NCBI GenBank assembly: GCA_023079485.1
Contig: CM041091.1
Span: 35,211,093-35,275,092, forward strand
DNA: 64,000 bases
Source: Archilochus colubris
Lineage: Eukaryota > Chordata > Aves > Apodiformes > Trochilidae
Direction: 5' to 3'
In this document: positions 63,001-64,000 of the stretch, in pieces
Position numbering within the stretch: position 1 is the first letter of the stretch
How the letters are laid out: every line of letters begins with the position of its first letter
The notes under the pieces: generated by a model
Told to the model about the DNA's origin: nothing
What the model saw: the letters and a program-made list of their open reading frames with translations, nothing else
The model's database searches: none
Position numbers and translations under genes: made by a program

Positions 63001-63897
63001 GCATACTGCCCTATTTCCCACTGCCATTCTAAAACTCGGATAGGAAGTAGTGGAGAACTGTGGTATACTAATGTGGTTAATTGGTGCTATTTGCTAACAA
63101 TTACAGCTTCTGTGATATTGTAAATACTGTTGGATTAACTCTTGTTATTAATACTCTTAATACTCTGGTTATTTAAATATCCAGAAGCCTTTAATCTTTC
63201 AGTAAGATGTTGGTAATAGAAGTTACATTTGAAATGCAGTAGGCTCAGGATAGTTTACTTAAGATTCATGTTGGGTTTTTTTATTTATTCCAGTCCTTGT
63301 AAGTCATTATCCAGTGTATGTTGTGCTGTGCTTCTACATCTGGCTGGGTGTGTCTTTGTGGGATGGAGATGGGGATCTGCCCTCAAAGGCTGTGGGCTAT
63401 CCTGTGTCTCTTGTCCCCGTGTGCTCAGGCTGTGCCTATCCCTCCACGCTGTGCAGGCATGGGCAGCAAATGCCAACCCTGTGCTGTGTGCCTTTCCAGC
63501 ACGGGGGGGTTTAAAATGCCTCAGCTTCATTTCTGTGGAGGATCTGTGTAAACCTGGTCCTGGTGCCATCAGGTGTACTACATTATTTTCTGCTCTGACA
63601 GTTCTGCAAGTCTGAAGGTCTTGTTGCTCTGTCTCACTGTAGTACAGTCCTTAAGAAAATTACCTTCTACTTAACTCTCCTAAAACGAGTGAAGAAAAAA
63701 TGTGCATTTTATGGGAGTTCTAATTGAAAGCTGAGCTTCATTAGTGTTGAGGGTTTTCATCTTGTTACCTGACACTGGTTTGACTAAGGAAACGGTACAC
63801 TTAGGACAGATATTAGTGCTCTGTTTGGAATAGCTTTGTGTTTGTGTGTACACATACATGCACCTTTCCTAAGTCTGCTGTGTTACTAGGTTTGCAT

Positions 63898-63930
63898 TCA
63901 TATATATATATTCATATGTACATATGAATA
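63898..63930. repeat. AT microsatellite with perfect palindrome
   Basis: An ATATATATAT run leads into TATTCATATGTACATATGAATA (63909-63930), a perfect 22-base palindrome. This is cruciform-prone simple sequence in intron 1. Confidence 0.7.
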
Positions 63931-63975
63931 GTTTGGAATTAAGAAGGAGACGGGAAAATCTTTGGGTATTGTCCT

Positions 63976-64000
63976 GTTTTTTTTTTCTTTTTTCTTTCTC
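63976..64000 (+). repeat. T/C-rich tract cut by the window end
   Basis: Pyrimidine-rich low-complexity sequence continues to the last base. It may be part of a longer tract beyond the window. Confidence 0.6.

Larger units (their letters stand above)
36657..64000 (+). other. INPP5A: INPP5A intron 1 (partial, runs off the window)
   Basis: At least 27.3 kb of non-coding sequence follows the exon 1 donor. INPP5A is known for a very long first intron in mammals, which fits. I looked through the translated frames for the exon 2 sequence (PENLQKNWLREF-like) and found none. The first ~750 bases are still CpG-rich (island shoulder). The rest is CpG-poor, AT-leaning DNA with stop codons in all frames. 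Recognisable contents are two CR1 fragments, a possible MIR-like SINE, an 18-bp minisatellite, small microsatellites and several hairpins, each listed separately. Elsewhere in this stretch I see nothing specific. Confidence 0.85.

Overview
This is vertebrate nuclear DNA, almost certainly from a bird. Three CR1 retrotransposon fragments are present: two in minus orientation ending in the ATTCTATG-type 3' repeat and one short plus-strand 3' tail. Interspersed repeats are otherwise sparse. One very strong CpG island stands out against a CpG-poor background. Nothing looks prokaryotic: there are no operons, and the many short open reading frames are chance openings.

Only one protein-coding exon can be supported. 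It is exon 1 of INPP5A (type I inositol polyphosphate 5-phosphatase A), plus strand, coding bases 36576-36650. It starts in a perfect Kozak context (GCCGCCATGG), encodes 25 residues ending LLVTANVGSLFDD, and stops at a consensus GTAAGT donor at 36651. The exon sits in a CpG island at about 35.69-36.96 kb with weaker shoulders. The likely core promoter has a TTTTAAGA box, a CRE-like site and Sp1/KLF-type boxes at about 36.08-36.15 kb. The probable 5' leader carries two upstream ORFs, of 31 and 18 codons.

Layout: 1-35.2 kb is upstream intergenic DNA with no recognisable gene. It contains a small CpG-rich patch (5.34-5.83 kb), a weaker one (8.19-8.54 kb), a truncated CR1 (18.56-19.18 kb) and several hairpins. 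35.2-35.46 kb is a compact cluster of promoter-like sites (perfect CRE palindrome, CCAAT box, E2F-like box, two inverted repeats). 35.7-37.4 kb is the INPP5A CpG island and its shoulder. 36.65-64.0 kb is the beginning of INPP5A intron 1, which runs past the window edge. It contains two CR1 fragments, a possible MIR-like SINE, an 18-bp minisatellite, a cluster of overlapping hairpins and simple repeats.

In mammals INPP5A hydrolyses the 5-phosphate of Ins(1,4,5)P3 and Ins(1,3,4,5)P4 to end calcium signalling. The catalytic body of the protein is encoded beyond this window. I found no convincing undescribed multi-gene system. The best leads are the 35.2-35.46 kb site cluster, the two leader uORFs, the CpG patch at 5.3-5.8 kb, the 19-bp-stem hairpin at 29.48 kb, and the alternative hairpins at 51.06 kb.
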